Shown here: piece after piece, positions 23,311 to 31,295 of the stretch
Layout: each line of letters opens with the position of its first letter
How positions within the stretch are numbered: position 1 is the first letter of the stretch
DNA from: Lachnospiraceae bacterium UBA7110
GTDB lineage: Bacteria; Bacillota; Clostridia; Lachnospirales; Lachnospiraceae
Direction: 5' to 3'
Length of the DNA stretch: 43,800 bases
Assembly: GCA_002492295.1 (NCBI GenBank)
Contig: DKYC01000028.1
Span: forward strand, 1 to 43,800
Notes under the pieces: generated by a model
What the model was told of the DNA's origin: nothing
What the model saw: only the letters and a program-made list of their open reading frames with translations
The model's database searches: none
Made by a program: the position numbers and the translations under genes

Positions 23311-24786
23311 TTATTCATAGCACATCATTTTCTCAAACACAAAATCGTGTCCCGCCGCATCCATAAAGCCAAAATTTACCTTCATATAATCAATGCATTG
23401 GTCAATCCTGAAATATTCGTTTCCTTCTGTCTTTCTGATGTCCATTTCAACAATGTCAAGACTTCTTGCGACCTTTTTCTGCTTATTCATAAGCCCTAAA
23501 AACACTCTCAAATACGCCTGATAAGATAATCCGTCCTCTTTTTTTGCACTGTCAAAAAAACTGCCTGTCAAAGCCTTGGGAAGGGAAAGACTCCACTGCC
23601 CCTCCTTTTTGATAAGCGGTACTTTTCCTCCGTCCAAAAGACCTTTGATATCCGCAAGCGACTCCGCAAGCGCCCACACTCCCAAAAGGATATTTTTCAA
23701 TATCGGTGTAAGCTCCGGACTGGCAATCAGACAGCAGAGAACCTCTGCCACAGCCTCCGCCTGCACTTTCATATTGGAGCTGCCATAAATTGTTATCAGA
23801 TTTCCTACCGACCGCACCGCAAACAAGGCTGCAAGGCACGCGGAAAGGTTTGACGCATCGCTGCTAAAACCATATAAAATATACTCAATCTGATATTTTA
23901 GCACACTGTTTTCCTTTTGATCTCGGAAGTTCCCGCATACCTTCATCAGGTATTCTCCATAAATCAGTTCCTCTGCAAAACCGTCTGCCGCAGAAACTCC
24001 TTCATGAAGCCCGACACCGGAATTTACCATACCTGCACGGGCACGTCCCGAATAATACTCGTTTGTATTTACACTTGCCTGCGACAGTTTTTCCCCATTT
24101 GGCATGACGAACCTTAAAAATGCCCCGCTAACCAGCTTATCAATCAGCTTTGATATTTTTGTATAGGAACTTCCATCAGGGGTTTCCACGTCAACTTCGA
24201 TCATTTCCTTTTCGGCAAGCGCCTCTTCAAATGCTTTTTTTTGCTGCTTTAACTCCGACGCAGCGTCACGGGTATCCATCTCGTTTTTCTGTACTGTCTC
24301 AATATGGTCTTTTACCGTATTGATAATATCTCCGCCGTATACCGCCTTCATATAGGCAACAGCCTGCGCCTTCCAGACCGACCCGCTGTCATCTGTGGCA
24401 TAGGATGCCTCGCGGATTTCCAAATATGGATTTAGAAGCTTCAAATAAGTCGTTCCACCAAATACACCCATATCTTTGTCAGGATTTATATTTTTTTCCA
24501 AATAGCCTGACAAATGCTCCTGCGTCATGCCAATTCCGCCGCTTTGACTGCCATAAGAAGTATCAACAAAAAACAACTCATACTGATTTAAAATTTCGCG
24601 GTTATATTCCGCAAATACAGAATCCATCCCCAAGTCCGCCGCAAGTTCCGCCTGCGCCCTTGCGGCGCCTATCGCTGCTCCCTCTATAAGGGCAAAAAGC
24701 AGCGACAGGACAATGCCGAACACAAGGGACAGATATACAGTCAGATACGCTTTTTCTTCTTTCCGAATTTCAATCCTTCCGTACAT
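23311..24786 (-). CDS. DUF5702-type Tad-locus membrane protein
   Basis: A 491-aa protein beginning KAYLTVYLSLVFGIVLSLLFALIEGAAIGAARAQAE, a TadE/TadG-like N-terminal helix. It continues DLGMDSVFAEYNREILNQYELFFVDTSYG, the DUF5702 signature. A predicted coiled coil (about 170-195) and a long extracytoplasmic domain follow. The family occurs in Clostridia Tad loci and may replace TadG as a large minor pilin or assembly protein. The exact role is not established. It lies 29 bases after the small pilin gene. Confidence 0.85.
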   Translation of the reverse strand: MYGRIEIRKEEKAYLTVYLSLVFGIVLSLLFALIEGAAIGAARAQAELAADLGMDSVFAEYNREILNQYELFFVDTSYGSQSGGIGMTQEHLSGYLEKNINPDKDMGVFGGTTYLKLLNPYLEIREASYATDDSGSVWKAQAVAYMKAVYGGDIINTVKDHIETVQKNEMDTRDAASELKQQKKAFEEALAEKEMIEVDVETPDGSSYTKISKLIDKLVSGAFLRFVMPNGEKLSQASVNTNEYYSGRARAGMVNSGVGLHEGVSAADGFAEELIYGEYLMKVCGNFRDQKENSVLKYQIEYILYGFSSDASNLSACLAALFAVRSVGNLITIYGSSNMKVQAEAVAEVLCCLIASPELTPILKNILLGVWALAESLADIKGLLDGGKVPLIKKEGQWSLSLPKALTGSFFDSAKKEDGLSYQAYLRVFLGLMNKQKKVARSLDIVEMDIRKTEGNEYFRIDQCIDYMKVNFGFMDAAGHDFVFEKMMCYE

Positions 24787-24814
24787 TCCAAATTTTCCTC
24801 TTTGTTCCTACAGC

Positions 24815-24982
24815 TTAAATCTTATTCGCGTTTGTGGAAACCTTCTTCAATATTGTCTCAACAACCTTCTTGATACTGTCCTTAAAGATAGCCACCAGTG
24901 CAATCAGTACGACAATAATCAGTACAACTTCCACTGTCCCCATGCCATCTTCTTCCTTCATAAAGCTCTTAAAATTTCTCAT
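24815..24982 (-). CDS. Flp-type (type IVb) major pilin, 55 aa
   Basis: A small gene below usual length cut-offs. The product starts MRNFKSFMKEEDGMGTVEVV, followed by a single hydrophobic helix LIIVVLIALVAIFKDSIKKVV and a short tail ending STNANKI. The G-MGTVE site fits prepilin peptidase cleavage before the mature hydrophobic helix, as in Flp1-like pilins. GGAGG lies 6 bases upstream of the ATG. It sits between tadC and the DUF5702 gene. It is probably the fibre subunit. Confidence 0.9.
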   Translation of the reverse strand: MRNFKSFMKEEDGMGTVEVVLIIVVLIALVAIFKDSIKKVVETILKKVSTNANKI

Positions 24983-25015
24983 AATCATCCTCCATATTTC
25001 TTTATACTTTGTTTG

Positions 25016-26374
25016 TTAAAAACAGCCCTGAAACGCCGGTACCATAATGACAGCCATAATCATTCCTAAAAGCATCATCATCGGCACAAGCAGCTTTGTT
25101 CCTGCTTTCTCTCCAAGCCGCCTTGCAGTGTGCTTTCGTTCCTCAAAAGCATACGCCGCCTCTTCCCGCAAAGCCACGGCAAGATTTGCTGCACCTTTTC
25201 TGACATTTTGAGAAAGCATTGTTGCAAGCCTGTTATACGCCTGTACCCTGCACCGCCGTCCAAAACGTTCATACGCTTTTGTCTGCGCGACCCCACTTTC
25301 CATTTCGTAAATTGTCACAAGCATTTCTTCATAAGCATATCTTGTTTTACCTGTCTCCTGCCTTTTTGTACGGTAATCCCTCACTATCCTCTGCCACGCA
25401 TTCGGAACTGTCATACCTGCCCCAATTAAAAGTGCGAGGGAACTGACAATTTCGGGGTAATCCAGTTTCAACTGCTCATTTCTGTCCGCAACCTGTTTAT
25501 TTAAATCCCTGTCCATGCCAAAATAAATGACAATCGCAAGTATTGGCGTCGCTAATAAAAGCACAATTCCAATATTACTTTTTTTATAGGTCCAGCTAAT
25601 TTGCTCCGCATGTATTTCCGACGGAAGTGTCATAAATTTTTCATTTCTCGTTTTATCCTGTATTTCCTGAAGCTCCTTTATAATCTGTTCCTTCTGCGAC
25701 GGCTGGACTGCCTTAGAATAAACCATACAATTTAGCACATGATGCGCCTCAAAATCCTCACAGCTTATAACAGCCGTAAGCTCTACAAGCTGCGGCGTAT
25801 CAAGGATATCATGAATTAGCCTTCCTTTATTGTCTATGTACACGCCATCCGTCTGCCATGCTACTGTAAACGGAAACCCATTAAGATGTTCCATAAGCCT
25901 GAGTTGATACGCAACCTTATCCAAAGACACATTTTCCCCAAGAATTGCTTTTTCAAGAAGCGGTAAAAATTCCTCTAAAAGTGCATTCAATTCCCGCTCC
26001 TGATACAACCGTTCCTCCAGGGATAACTCAATCTCATAAGTCCCAAAACGGTCCTTTGCGATAAGGCTTATATCCCTTTCCCCGTCGCCATATATATTCC
26101 GTTCAATCAAGTTATCAACAATTGTCGTCCCTGTTTCATCTTTTATCCACAATAAAACAGATAAAATGAATCCTCCAACCACAATAAAGCCGCATAATGA
26201 TATTTTTTTGATTACATATGCCTTTTGCCGGCTCTGCGTGTCTCCTGCAGGCTCCAGGGTTTGCAATGCCTCCCTCACCGAATTGTCATACAAAATTTTA
26301 TCAGGCTTTTTTGACATCCGTTCCAGTCTGTTATAAATAAGCTTTGCAAATTGATTTGTTTTGTCTTTACGCAT
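25016..26374 (-). CDS. Tad pilus platform protein TadC-like (GspF family)
   Basis: A 452-aa protein with transmembrane helices at about 72-90 and 272-290 and a C-terminal pair ending the protein (LLVPMMMLLGMIMAVIMVPAFQGCF). The C-terminal half is the type II secretion F domain (LDYPEIVSSLALLIGAGMTVPNAWQRIVRDY, YEEMLVTIYEMESGVAQTKAYERFGRRC). A long N-terminal cytoplasmic region and an extra 150-residue segment between the first helices are typical of Clostridia TadC. It partners TadB to form the inner platform driven by TadA and starts 4 bases after the tadB stop. Confidence 0.9.
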   Translation of the reverse strand: MRKDKTNQFAKLIYNRLERMSKKPDKILYDNSVREALQTLEPAGDTQSRQKAYVIKKISLCGFIVVGGFILSVLLWIKDETGTTIVDNLIERNIYGDGERDISLIAKDRFGTYEIELSLEERLYQERELNALLEEFLPLLEKAILGENVSLDKVAYQLRLMEHLNGFPFTVAWQTDGVYIDNKGRLIHDILDTPQLVELTAVISCEDFEAHHVLNCMVYSKAVQPSQKEQIIKELQEIQDKTRNEKFMTLPSEIHAEQISWTYKKSNIGIVLLLATPILAIVIYFGMDRDLNKQVADRNEQLKLDYPEIVSSLALLIGAGMTVPNAWQRIVRDYRTKRQETGKTRYAYEEMLVTIYEMESGVAQTKAYERFGRRCRVQAYNRLATMLSQNVRKGAANLAVALREEAAYAFEERKHTARRLGEKAGTKLLVPMMMLLGMIMAVIMVPAFQGCF

Positions 26375-26377
26375 CCA

Positions 26378-27169
26378 TTACACCTCTATATCCAAAATTC
26401 TGTCAGAAAGCCCGCATGCAATCCCATATATGATAAATGCTGCCGTCATAATTGCCTGTCCCAGGATATTGTGGTAAAGTCCTTCAAAATAACCTCTTGA
26501 TGTGACAGAAATATAAAATATGATAAAAAACGGAATATAGCGCATAATTGTCTGCTCCAGCTTTTTTTCACTCATAATTGTATCAATTTCAATCCGGACT
26601 GCCTGTTTATCACTTATCACCTCAGCAGTGTTTGCTATGATTGCCTGCATATTACCGCCGCTTCTCTTCGCAATCTGAAAAATATCCGCAAAATCCCCAA
26701 TATCCTGAACGCCGCTTCTCTTCGCCAAATTCAAAAGCGCATCCTCAAGCTGTTCATTATTTGCAAGCCTTCTAAGCAGCAGGCGAAGCTCACATGCCAT
26801 AAGGGACTCGTTTCCGTATAAAAACACGATCTCCTTATACGCCTCCTGAAACGCATTTTCAAAACTGTATCCGGTCTGAAGACTTGAGGAAACACTCAGG
26901 ATGACATCCCGAAACTGTACCTCAAGCTTCTGTTTTCTTTTTTGGCAAAGCTGCTCCTTCTTCTTTTTAAGTGATATCATCGCGAACGGTATTAGTAAGA
27001 AGAACGCGGCGATACTGTCATAAAACAGATACGCTGTCAATCCGATAAATGCAGTCTCGAAAATCACATAGACAGCCAATTCTTTTTTTGTAAAATGGTA
27101 TTTTGCATAATCCGGCACCGGAGGATGCCTTCCCCTTCCAATTCCTATTTTTTTTATTTTACGCTTCAT
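26378..27169 (-). CDS. Tad pilus platform protein TadB-like (GspF family)
   Basis: A 263-aa protein of the GspF/TadB family with helices near 35-65 and 210-255. The cytoplasmic F domain reads FRDVILSVSSSLQTGYSFENAFQEAYKEIVFLYG, RRLANNEQLEDALLNLAKRSGVQDIGDFADIFQIAKRSGG, which are family hallmarks. It overlaps the end of the ATPase gene by 11 bases, so translation is coupled. Confidence 0.92.
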   Translation of the reverse strand: MKRKIKKIGIGRGRHPPVPDYAKYHFTKKELAVYVIFETAFIGLTAYLFYDSIAAFFLLIPFAMISLKKKKEQLCQKRKQKLEVQFRDVILSVSSSLQTGYSFENAFQEAYKEIVFLYGNESLMACELRLLLRRLANNEQLEDALLNLAKRSGVQDIGDFADIFQIAKRSGGNMQAIIANTAEVISDKQAVRIEIDTIMSEKKLEQTIMRYIPFFIIFYISVTSRGYFEGLYHNILGQAIMTAAFIIYGIACGLSDRILDIEV

Positions 27170-28409
27170 ACAAATCCTCCCTGCTGATAACGCCTGATGC
27201 CAACAGCTTTTCCGTGTGCGTAATCCTGCCGACTTTTACAAGATTTCCTGTCACTTTTCCCTTTTCTTCTCCGCTCTCTTCAAACCGGTAAATTGGTTTC
27301 GTCACAATTTCGCCTTCCTCAAATCCGATAATTTCCGTAATCTCAAGCACCCTGCGGGACTTATCACGCAGCCTGCCTAAATGGACAATTATATCCACAC
27401 CCGACGCAATCTGTCTTCTCACCGCCGCAAGCGGCAAATCCATACCCATAAGCACCATCGTCTCAAGCCGCGTAAGCATATCTTTAGACGAATTTGCATG
27501 CCCTGTGGAAAGACTTCCGTCATGCCCTGTATTGAGTGCCTGCAGCATATCGATAGCCTCGCTCCCTCTCACTTCTCCAACAATAATTCTGTCCGGACGC
27601 ATACGAAGTGACGATTTTATCAAATCCCTGATGGTAATTGCCTTTGTCCCTTCCGCATTCGCGGTCCTTGTCTCAAGCCTCACAAGATTAGGAATTTCCT
27701 GCAGCTGCAGTTCTGCCGAATCTTCAATTGTAATAATCCGTTCACTTTGGGGTATGTCATGCGATAATGCATTTAGAAATGTCGTTTTTCCAGAACCTGT
27801 TCCGCCGCTGATAAAAATATTGTAGCCTGCCCTGACAAGCCCGGAAAGCTCCTGTGATGCTTCCCTGGTAATAGAACCAAAGCTTATCAAATCCTTCATT
27901 AAAATCGGTTTATCTGGAAACCGTCTAATTGTAACAATTGGTCCATTCAGCGCTACGGGCGCAAGCACGATATTGACGCGTGCACCATTCTCAAGCCTTG
28001 CATCCACAATCGGCGACGCTTCGTTAACCGCCCTGTTGCATTTCGCCACAATCTGCTGTATCACATCCTCTAGCTTTTCCTTTGTGTCGAAATGCCTGTC
28101 CCACTGGTAAATATGCCCTGCCTTTTCAATAAAAATACTGTCCATGCCGTTAATCATAATTTCCGTCACATCATTGGAGTCAATCAGCTCCTGTATCACA
28201 TCCATTTTTCTGATGGAATGAAACACACTTTTTCCAAGCTTCTGCCTCTGTACAAGGGAAAGTCCGCAGCTTCGTCCAAGACCCACAATCAGAGCATCAA
28301 TCATCTCCTGTATTTCCGCATCCGGTACCTCTCTTGATAAATCAATGCGTCCTCTCACATTATCACTTATGCGCTGTTTCCACTCCTCGTATTTTTTTGC
28401 GCTATCCAT
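27159..28409 (-). CDS. Tad pilus assembly ATPase TadA (CpaF family)
   Basis: The hexameric motor that powers Flp pilus assembly at the membrane. It is 416 aa. Walker A GGTGSGKTT at 202-210, a Walker-B-type segment RIIVGEVRG at 274-282, STGHANS at 301-307, and the N-terminal domain segment VTEIMINGMDSIFIEKAG typical of CpaF. It overlaps the TadZ-like gene by 8 bases upstream and tadB downstream, so the three are translated as a unit. Confidence 0.96.
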   Translation of the reverse strand: MDSAKKYEEWKQRISDNVRGRIDLSREVPDAEIQEMIDALIVGLGRSCGLSLVQRQKLGKSVFHSIRKMDVIQELIDSNDVTEIMINGMDSIFIEKAGHIYQWDRHFDTKEKLEDVIQQIVAKCNRAVNEASPIVDARLENGARVNIVLAPVALNGPIVTIRRFPDKPILMKDLISFGSITREASQELSGLVRAGYNIFISGGTGSGKTTFLNALSHDIPQSERIITIEDSAELQLQEIPNLVRLETRTANAEGTKAITIRDLIKSSLRMRPDRIIVGEVRGSEAIDMLQALNTGHDGSLSTGHANSSKDMLTRLETMVLMGMDLPLAAVRRQIASGVDIIVHLGRLRDKSRRVLEITEIIGFEEGEIVTKPIYRFEESGEEKGKVTGNLVKVGRITHTEKLLASGVISREDLYEA

Positions 28410-29403
28410 TCTGTTCTAAAATTCCTTTCATTTGTGCTCCAAGCGGCGAAACGGAAAGCTGACCTGTGTTCAAAACCGAATGCTCCCAGCCCGTAATCAA
28501 ATCAAATGTTATGCTTTTCCCAAGTACCGTATCAAGCTCCTTAAGCTTCATAAGCCGTGCAAACTGTGCATACATTGCTTTAGAACACGCATCCTTTGCC
28601 GATAAAAAGTAAACCTCAGTGCTTTTTTCAAGAAAATGGTAAAATCCCTTACAGGTCTCTGTCAGATCTACCACAATCTCAGAAAATTCCCCACTGTGCA
28701 GAAGCATGTCCAGGCATTGTTTCCATTCATCCTCTGCAATATCCGCCAAATCCGAATAATCCAAAGCCGGAGGCAGATAATCAACACCATGAATTGTCCT
28801 TTTTATTCCTTCCAGCTTATATAACAGCTTATCCGAATGGTTTAAGGCAAAATACATAAAATCCGTTATATCTGATTCATATTTTACACCCAACAGCTCC
28901 TCAAATCCTGAAAACGGCTGCATGCTGATATAAAGTACCTTATGCCCCATATCCGCCAAAATCTGTGCTGCCGTCAGTGCCGCCACACTCTGCCCCTTAT
29001 GTCTGTCCGGAGAGTAAAAGGTGACAAGTCCTGCGGATGTCTGTCCCCTGTTTGGCACGCTGACGCATTTTTCATCCAGGGCAAATGCATCAAGCACCTG
29101 ACGAATTAACCGTTCCATTGACTGGTACTTCGAAACAGTGTTATATCCCGTAATACCCGCAAAACCATCCTCCTGCAGGATAAAAACCTTCTGTGCCGCT
29201 ACATTTATGACATCCGTGTCATAAATTCCTTCCCCCACAAGTAAGATCCCAAATGGCTCCTTCTTTGACTCCGATACAGCCTGTCTCACGGAATCAAACA
29301 CAACGACCTCAAAGCCCGCAGGATTTTTCTTGGAAAGATATGCCTGCAGCATTGACAAATACCCCTTGTCTTTATCACAGATTGCCAATTTTTTCTTGTT
29401 CAT
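28402..29403 (-). CDS. TadZ/CpaE-like protein with a degenerate Walker A
   Basis: A 333-aa protein with a receiver-like N-terminal part (LAICDKDKGYLSMLQAYLSKK ... GILLVGEGIYD) followed by a MinD/ParA-like ATPase fold. The position of the Walker A loop reads YSPDRHKGQSVAALTAAQIL: the usual KGGxGKT pattern is lost, so nucleotide binding is doubtful. After it DMGHKVLYISMQPF and IVVDLTETC follow the MinD fold. TadZ proteins place the pilus machinery at a site in the cell. It is the second gene of the Tad operon. Confidence 0.85.
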   Translation of the reverse strand: MNKKKLAICDKDKGYLSMLQAYLSKKNPAGFEVVVFDSVRQAVSESKKEPFGILLVGEGIYDTDVINVAAQKVFILQEDGFAGITGYNTVSKYQSMERLIRQVLDAFALDEKCVSVPNRGQTSAGLVTFYSPDRHKGQSVAALTAAQILADMGHKVLYISMQPFSGFEELLGVKYESDITDFMYFALNHSDKLLYKLEGIKRTIHGVDYLPPALDYSDLADIAEDEWKQCLDMLLHSGEFSEIVVDLTETCKGFYHFLEKSTEVYFLSAKDACSKAMYAQFARLMKLKELDTVLGKSITFDLITGWEHSVLNTGQLSVSPLGAQMKGILEQNG

Positions 29404-29428
29404 TTTACAGTCCTGCTCCTTTATTTTC

Positions 29429-29929
29429 CTAATAAACTTCCATATACATCATAATCAGACTTAAAAACGCGGGCACCGACAGCCTGATAATGCACCTCTT
29501 ATTTGTCCTGTCCACCCTATAATCATCCACGCTTCCCGTAAGGACCATCTTTTTTAAATAACCGCCAAAATACCAGATCCGCTCCCTGCCTTCCCGGAAC
29601 AACAGGATTTTTGCTACAGAAAATATTGCTGCAATTGCAAATGTAACCAGCAGATATTGCAGGATACGATTACCTTTGATAAAACATGCCGTCATCATCA
29701 AGAGCTTCACATCGCCTGCACCCAATCCTCCCATTAAATAAAAAGGATAAAATACCGCAAAAATCATCAGTGCTGCCAAACATGCCATAACCGCCCCAAT
29801 GGCAGAATATGACACGCATGTCATAATAATTCCGGAACCAATTCCCGCTAGAATACACAGATTTGGTATTTTATAAAACCGTAAATCCATATAAACGGCT
29901 ACACAAAATACACCGATAAGAATAACCAT
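29429..29929 (-). CDS. Prepilin peptidase (A24 family, CpaA/TadV)
   Basis: A 166-aa integral membrane aspartic protease with the two catalytic motifs YMDLRFYKIPN and GAGDVKLL. About five transmembrane helices. It processes Flp pilin and TadE-type pseudopilins. It is the first gene of the Tad operon, about 120 bases downstream of a good promoter. Confidence 0.92.
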   Translation of the reverse strand: MVILIGVFCVAVYMDLRFYKIPNLCILAGIGSGIIMTCVSYSAIGAVMACLAALMIFAVFYPFYLMGGLGAGDVKLLMMTACFIKGNRILQYLLVTFAIAAIFSVAKILLFREGRERIWYFGGYLKKMVLTGSVDDYRVDRTNKRCIIRLSVPAFLSLIMMYMEVY

Positions 29930-30047
29930 ATTCCTACGTTCCTTCCCTATTGAGTTGAAATTTTGAATAAATATTTTTTGTGAAAATTTGTCGGAAACCG
30001 ACGGAATATTATTTGTGTGTTATGTCAACTTTCGCTGACAGTTATTG

Positions 30048-30076
30048 ACTATAGCACAAGAAAAAAATATTGTCCA
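30048..30076 (-). promoter_or_regulatory. Promoter of the Tad pilus operon
   Basis: On the minus strand TGGACA (complement of 30071-30076), a 17-base spacer and extended -10 TGC-TATAGT (complement of 30048-30053). The first pilus gene starts about 120 bases downstream. Confidence 0.65.
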
Positions 30077-30219
30077 CCTTTATCTTTATATTTGTAAATT
30101 TTTACCAATAAAGGAGAACAATATTTTAAAATTTTTATGTATTTTCATGGCAATTTTTTTGCATAAAACAAATGTGCAAAATCTATACTATAAATAAAAT
30201 GATGTTTGCCAACACATGG

Positions 30220-30339
30220 TTACTGTTCAATACGTTACAGTAACAAGTAAAAATCCATGCAAAATTCGCAAAACGAACAAGTTCTCTTTGCAAATGGATT
30301 TTTACTCGCCCACGGTATGTCTACTTATTTGAACAGTAA
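30220..30339. repeat. Nested inverted-repeat element (MITE- or REP-like)
   Basis: Outer arms TTACTGTTCAA (30220-30230) and its inverse TTGAACAGTAA (30329-30339) enclose an 18-bp inner stem: 30246-30258 with 30294-30306, plus GCAAA/TTTGC. The outer left arm can instead pair with CAGTAAC at 30238-30244. A small GAAC/GTTC hairpin sits in the loop. The terminal repeats and 120-base size suggest a miniature mobile or palindromic repeat, with no coding capacity. Confidence 0.6.
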
Positions 30340-30381
30340 TTTTGGATTCCGACATGAAATCATTATGAAAGGACAGCCTTT

Positions 30382-30762
30382 ATGAAAACATATTTCAGCC
30401 TCAAAAAGATACTTAATCCTTCCGGCACCAGTCAGCAAAACGCTGACATAACACAGTCTGCACTGACCCCGCGCGAACTTCTGCTCTCCGATATTGAAAA
30501 GACACAGCACGCCCTCGAGATTGCCTATTCAGGCTTTGACAACGTAACGGACCCCGATTTGATAGACTGCTACATTTATGAAATTGATTCAGCCCTAAAA
30601 CGCTACCGCTTTCTACTCCAACAGGCGGAACGAATGCAGCTGTATGAACAGTATACCGCCTGCGACTCCTTCGACGCTTACGAGGATTATGAAGACCTTG
30701 AGGATGATACACTGCCGACCATTCCGGCTATGCCATATAACCTCTCCTTGCATCATAATTGA
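30382..30762 (+). CDS. DUF2508 (YaaL-like) family protein
   Basis: A 126-aa protein. The central region LLLSDIEKTQHALEIAYSGFDNVTDPDLIDCYIYEIDSALKRYRFLLQQAE is the DUF2508 signature, found in Firmicutes often beside bofA; its function is unknown. An acidic C-terminal tail (DAYEDYEDLEDDTL) follows. The ribosome site AAAGGA is 7 bases upstream. Its last 35 bases overlap the end of fliS, which is read in the opposite direction. No bofA is next to it here. Confidence 0.85.
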   Translation: MKTYFSLKKILNPSGTSQQNADITQSALTPRELLLSDIEKTQHALEIAYSGFDNVTDPDLIDCYIYEIDSALKRYRFLLQQAERMQLYEQYTACDSFDAYEDYEDLEDDTLPTIPAMPYNLSLHHN

Positions 30763-31204
30763 CAAGGCTTTCGTTTACATCTTTTTTCCCATATGTAAAA
30801 CCGGCGTAAACATCCTGGATATTATCCATAAGCGGCTCTGATTTGTCCTCCTTGCTTATGGTATAATATGCGTCATGAAGCTTTGTAAAAATCATCTTTA
30901 ATACATCAAGATTATCTGTCTTATTTCCAAAAATGTCAGCTGCAAGCTCTCTGTCCGCAAAACAGTAAATTGCAAATAAATTTTTGGAAAGCTCATACTC
31001 AAAATTCAGGCTTGTGCGCATCTGACCGATGCACTCCCTTGCAAGCTCCAGATTGCGCACAAACTCCTCTTTATTCTGAACCTCATGTGCTTTTACCGCG
31101 TCCTCCAAGTATACCAAAAGCATTTCATACACAATCACCACGAGCTGCGTACGGTTTGCCTGCGTAATCCGTCTTGTAAAAATCTGTTTGTTTTCCTTTG
31201 TCAT
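30728..31204 (-). CDS. fliS: Flagellar export chaperone FliS
   Basis: FliS binds the C-terminus of flagellin in the cytoplasm and stops it from polymerising early. The 158-aa product starts MTKENKQIFTRRITQANRTQLVVIVYEMLLVYLEDA, then LARECIGQMRTSLNFEYELSKNLFAIYCF, matching the four-helix FliS fold. I start at this ATG because GGAGG is 6 bases upstream; an ATG 11 codons earlier has none. It lies about 90 bases downstream of flagellin, separated by a terminator-like hairpin, so it may be made in smaller amounts. Confidence 0.88.
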   Translation of the reverse strand: MTKENKQIFTRRITQANRTQLVVIVYEMLLVYLEDAVKAHEVQNKEEFVRNLELARECIGQMRTSLNFEYELSKNLFAIYCFADRELAADIFGNKTDNLDVLKMIFTKLHDAYYTISKEDKSEPLMDNIQDVYAGFTYGKKDVNESLVNYDARRGYMA

Positions 31205-31243
31205 ATTCACCCTCCATGCTATAACAGCATAAACCATTTAGAA

Positions 31244-31266
31244 AAGAATTTACTTTGTAAATTCTT
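31244..31266 (-). terminator. Hairpin between flagellin and fliS
   Basis: A 10-11-bp stem (31244-31253 with 31257-31266) has a 3-base loop; on the minus strand it ends with a short T-run. It probably ends most flagellin transcripts while letting some through to fliS. Confidence 0.6.
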
Positions 31267-31295
31267 TGAACACCAGCCGTCAGGCTTGTGTTTTT

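Larger units (their letters stand above)
29930..30381. other. Divergent 452-base intergenic region, no gene
   Basis: This stretch separates the Tad operon from the DUF2508 gene. It holds the Tad promoter (30048-30076), two small hairpins in its leader (around 30028-30042 and 29988-30002), and a nested inverted-repeat element at 30220-30339. I see no coding frame. Confidence 0.7.
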
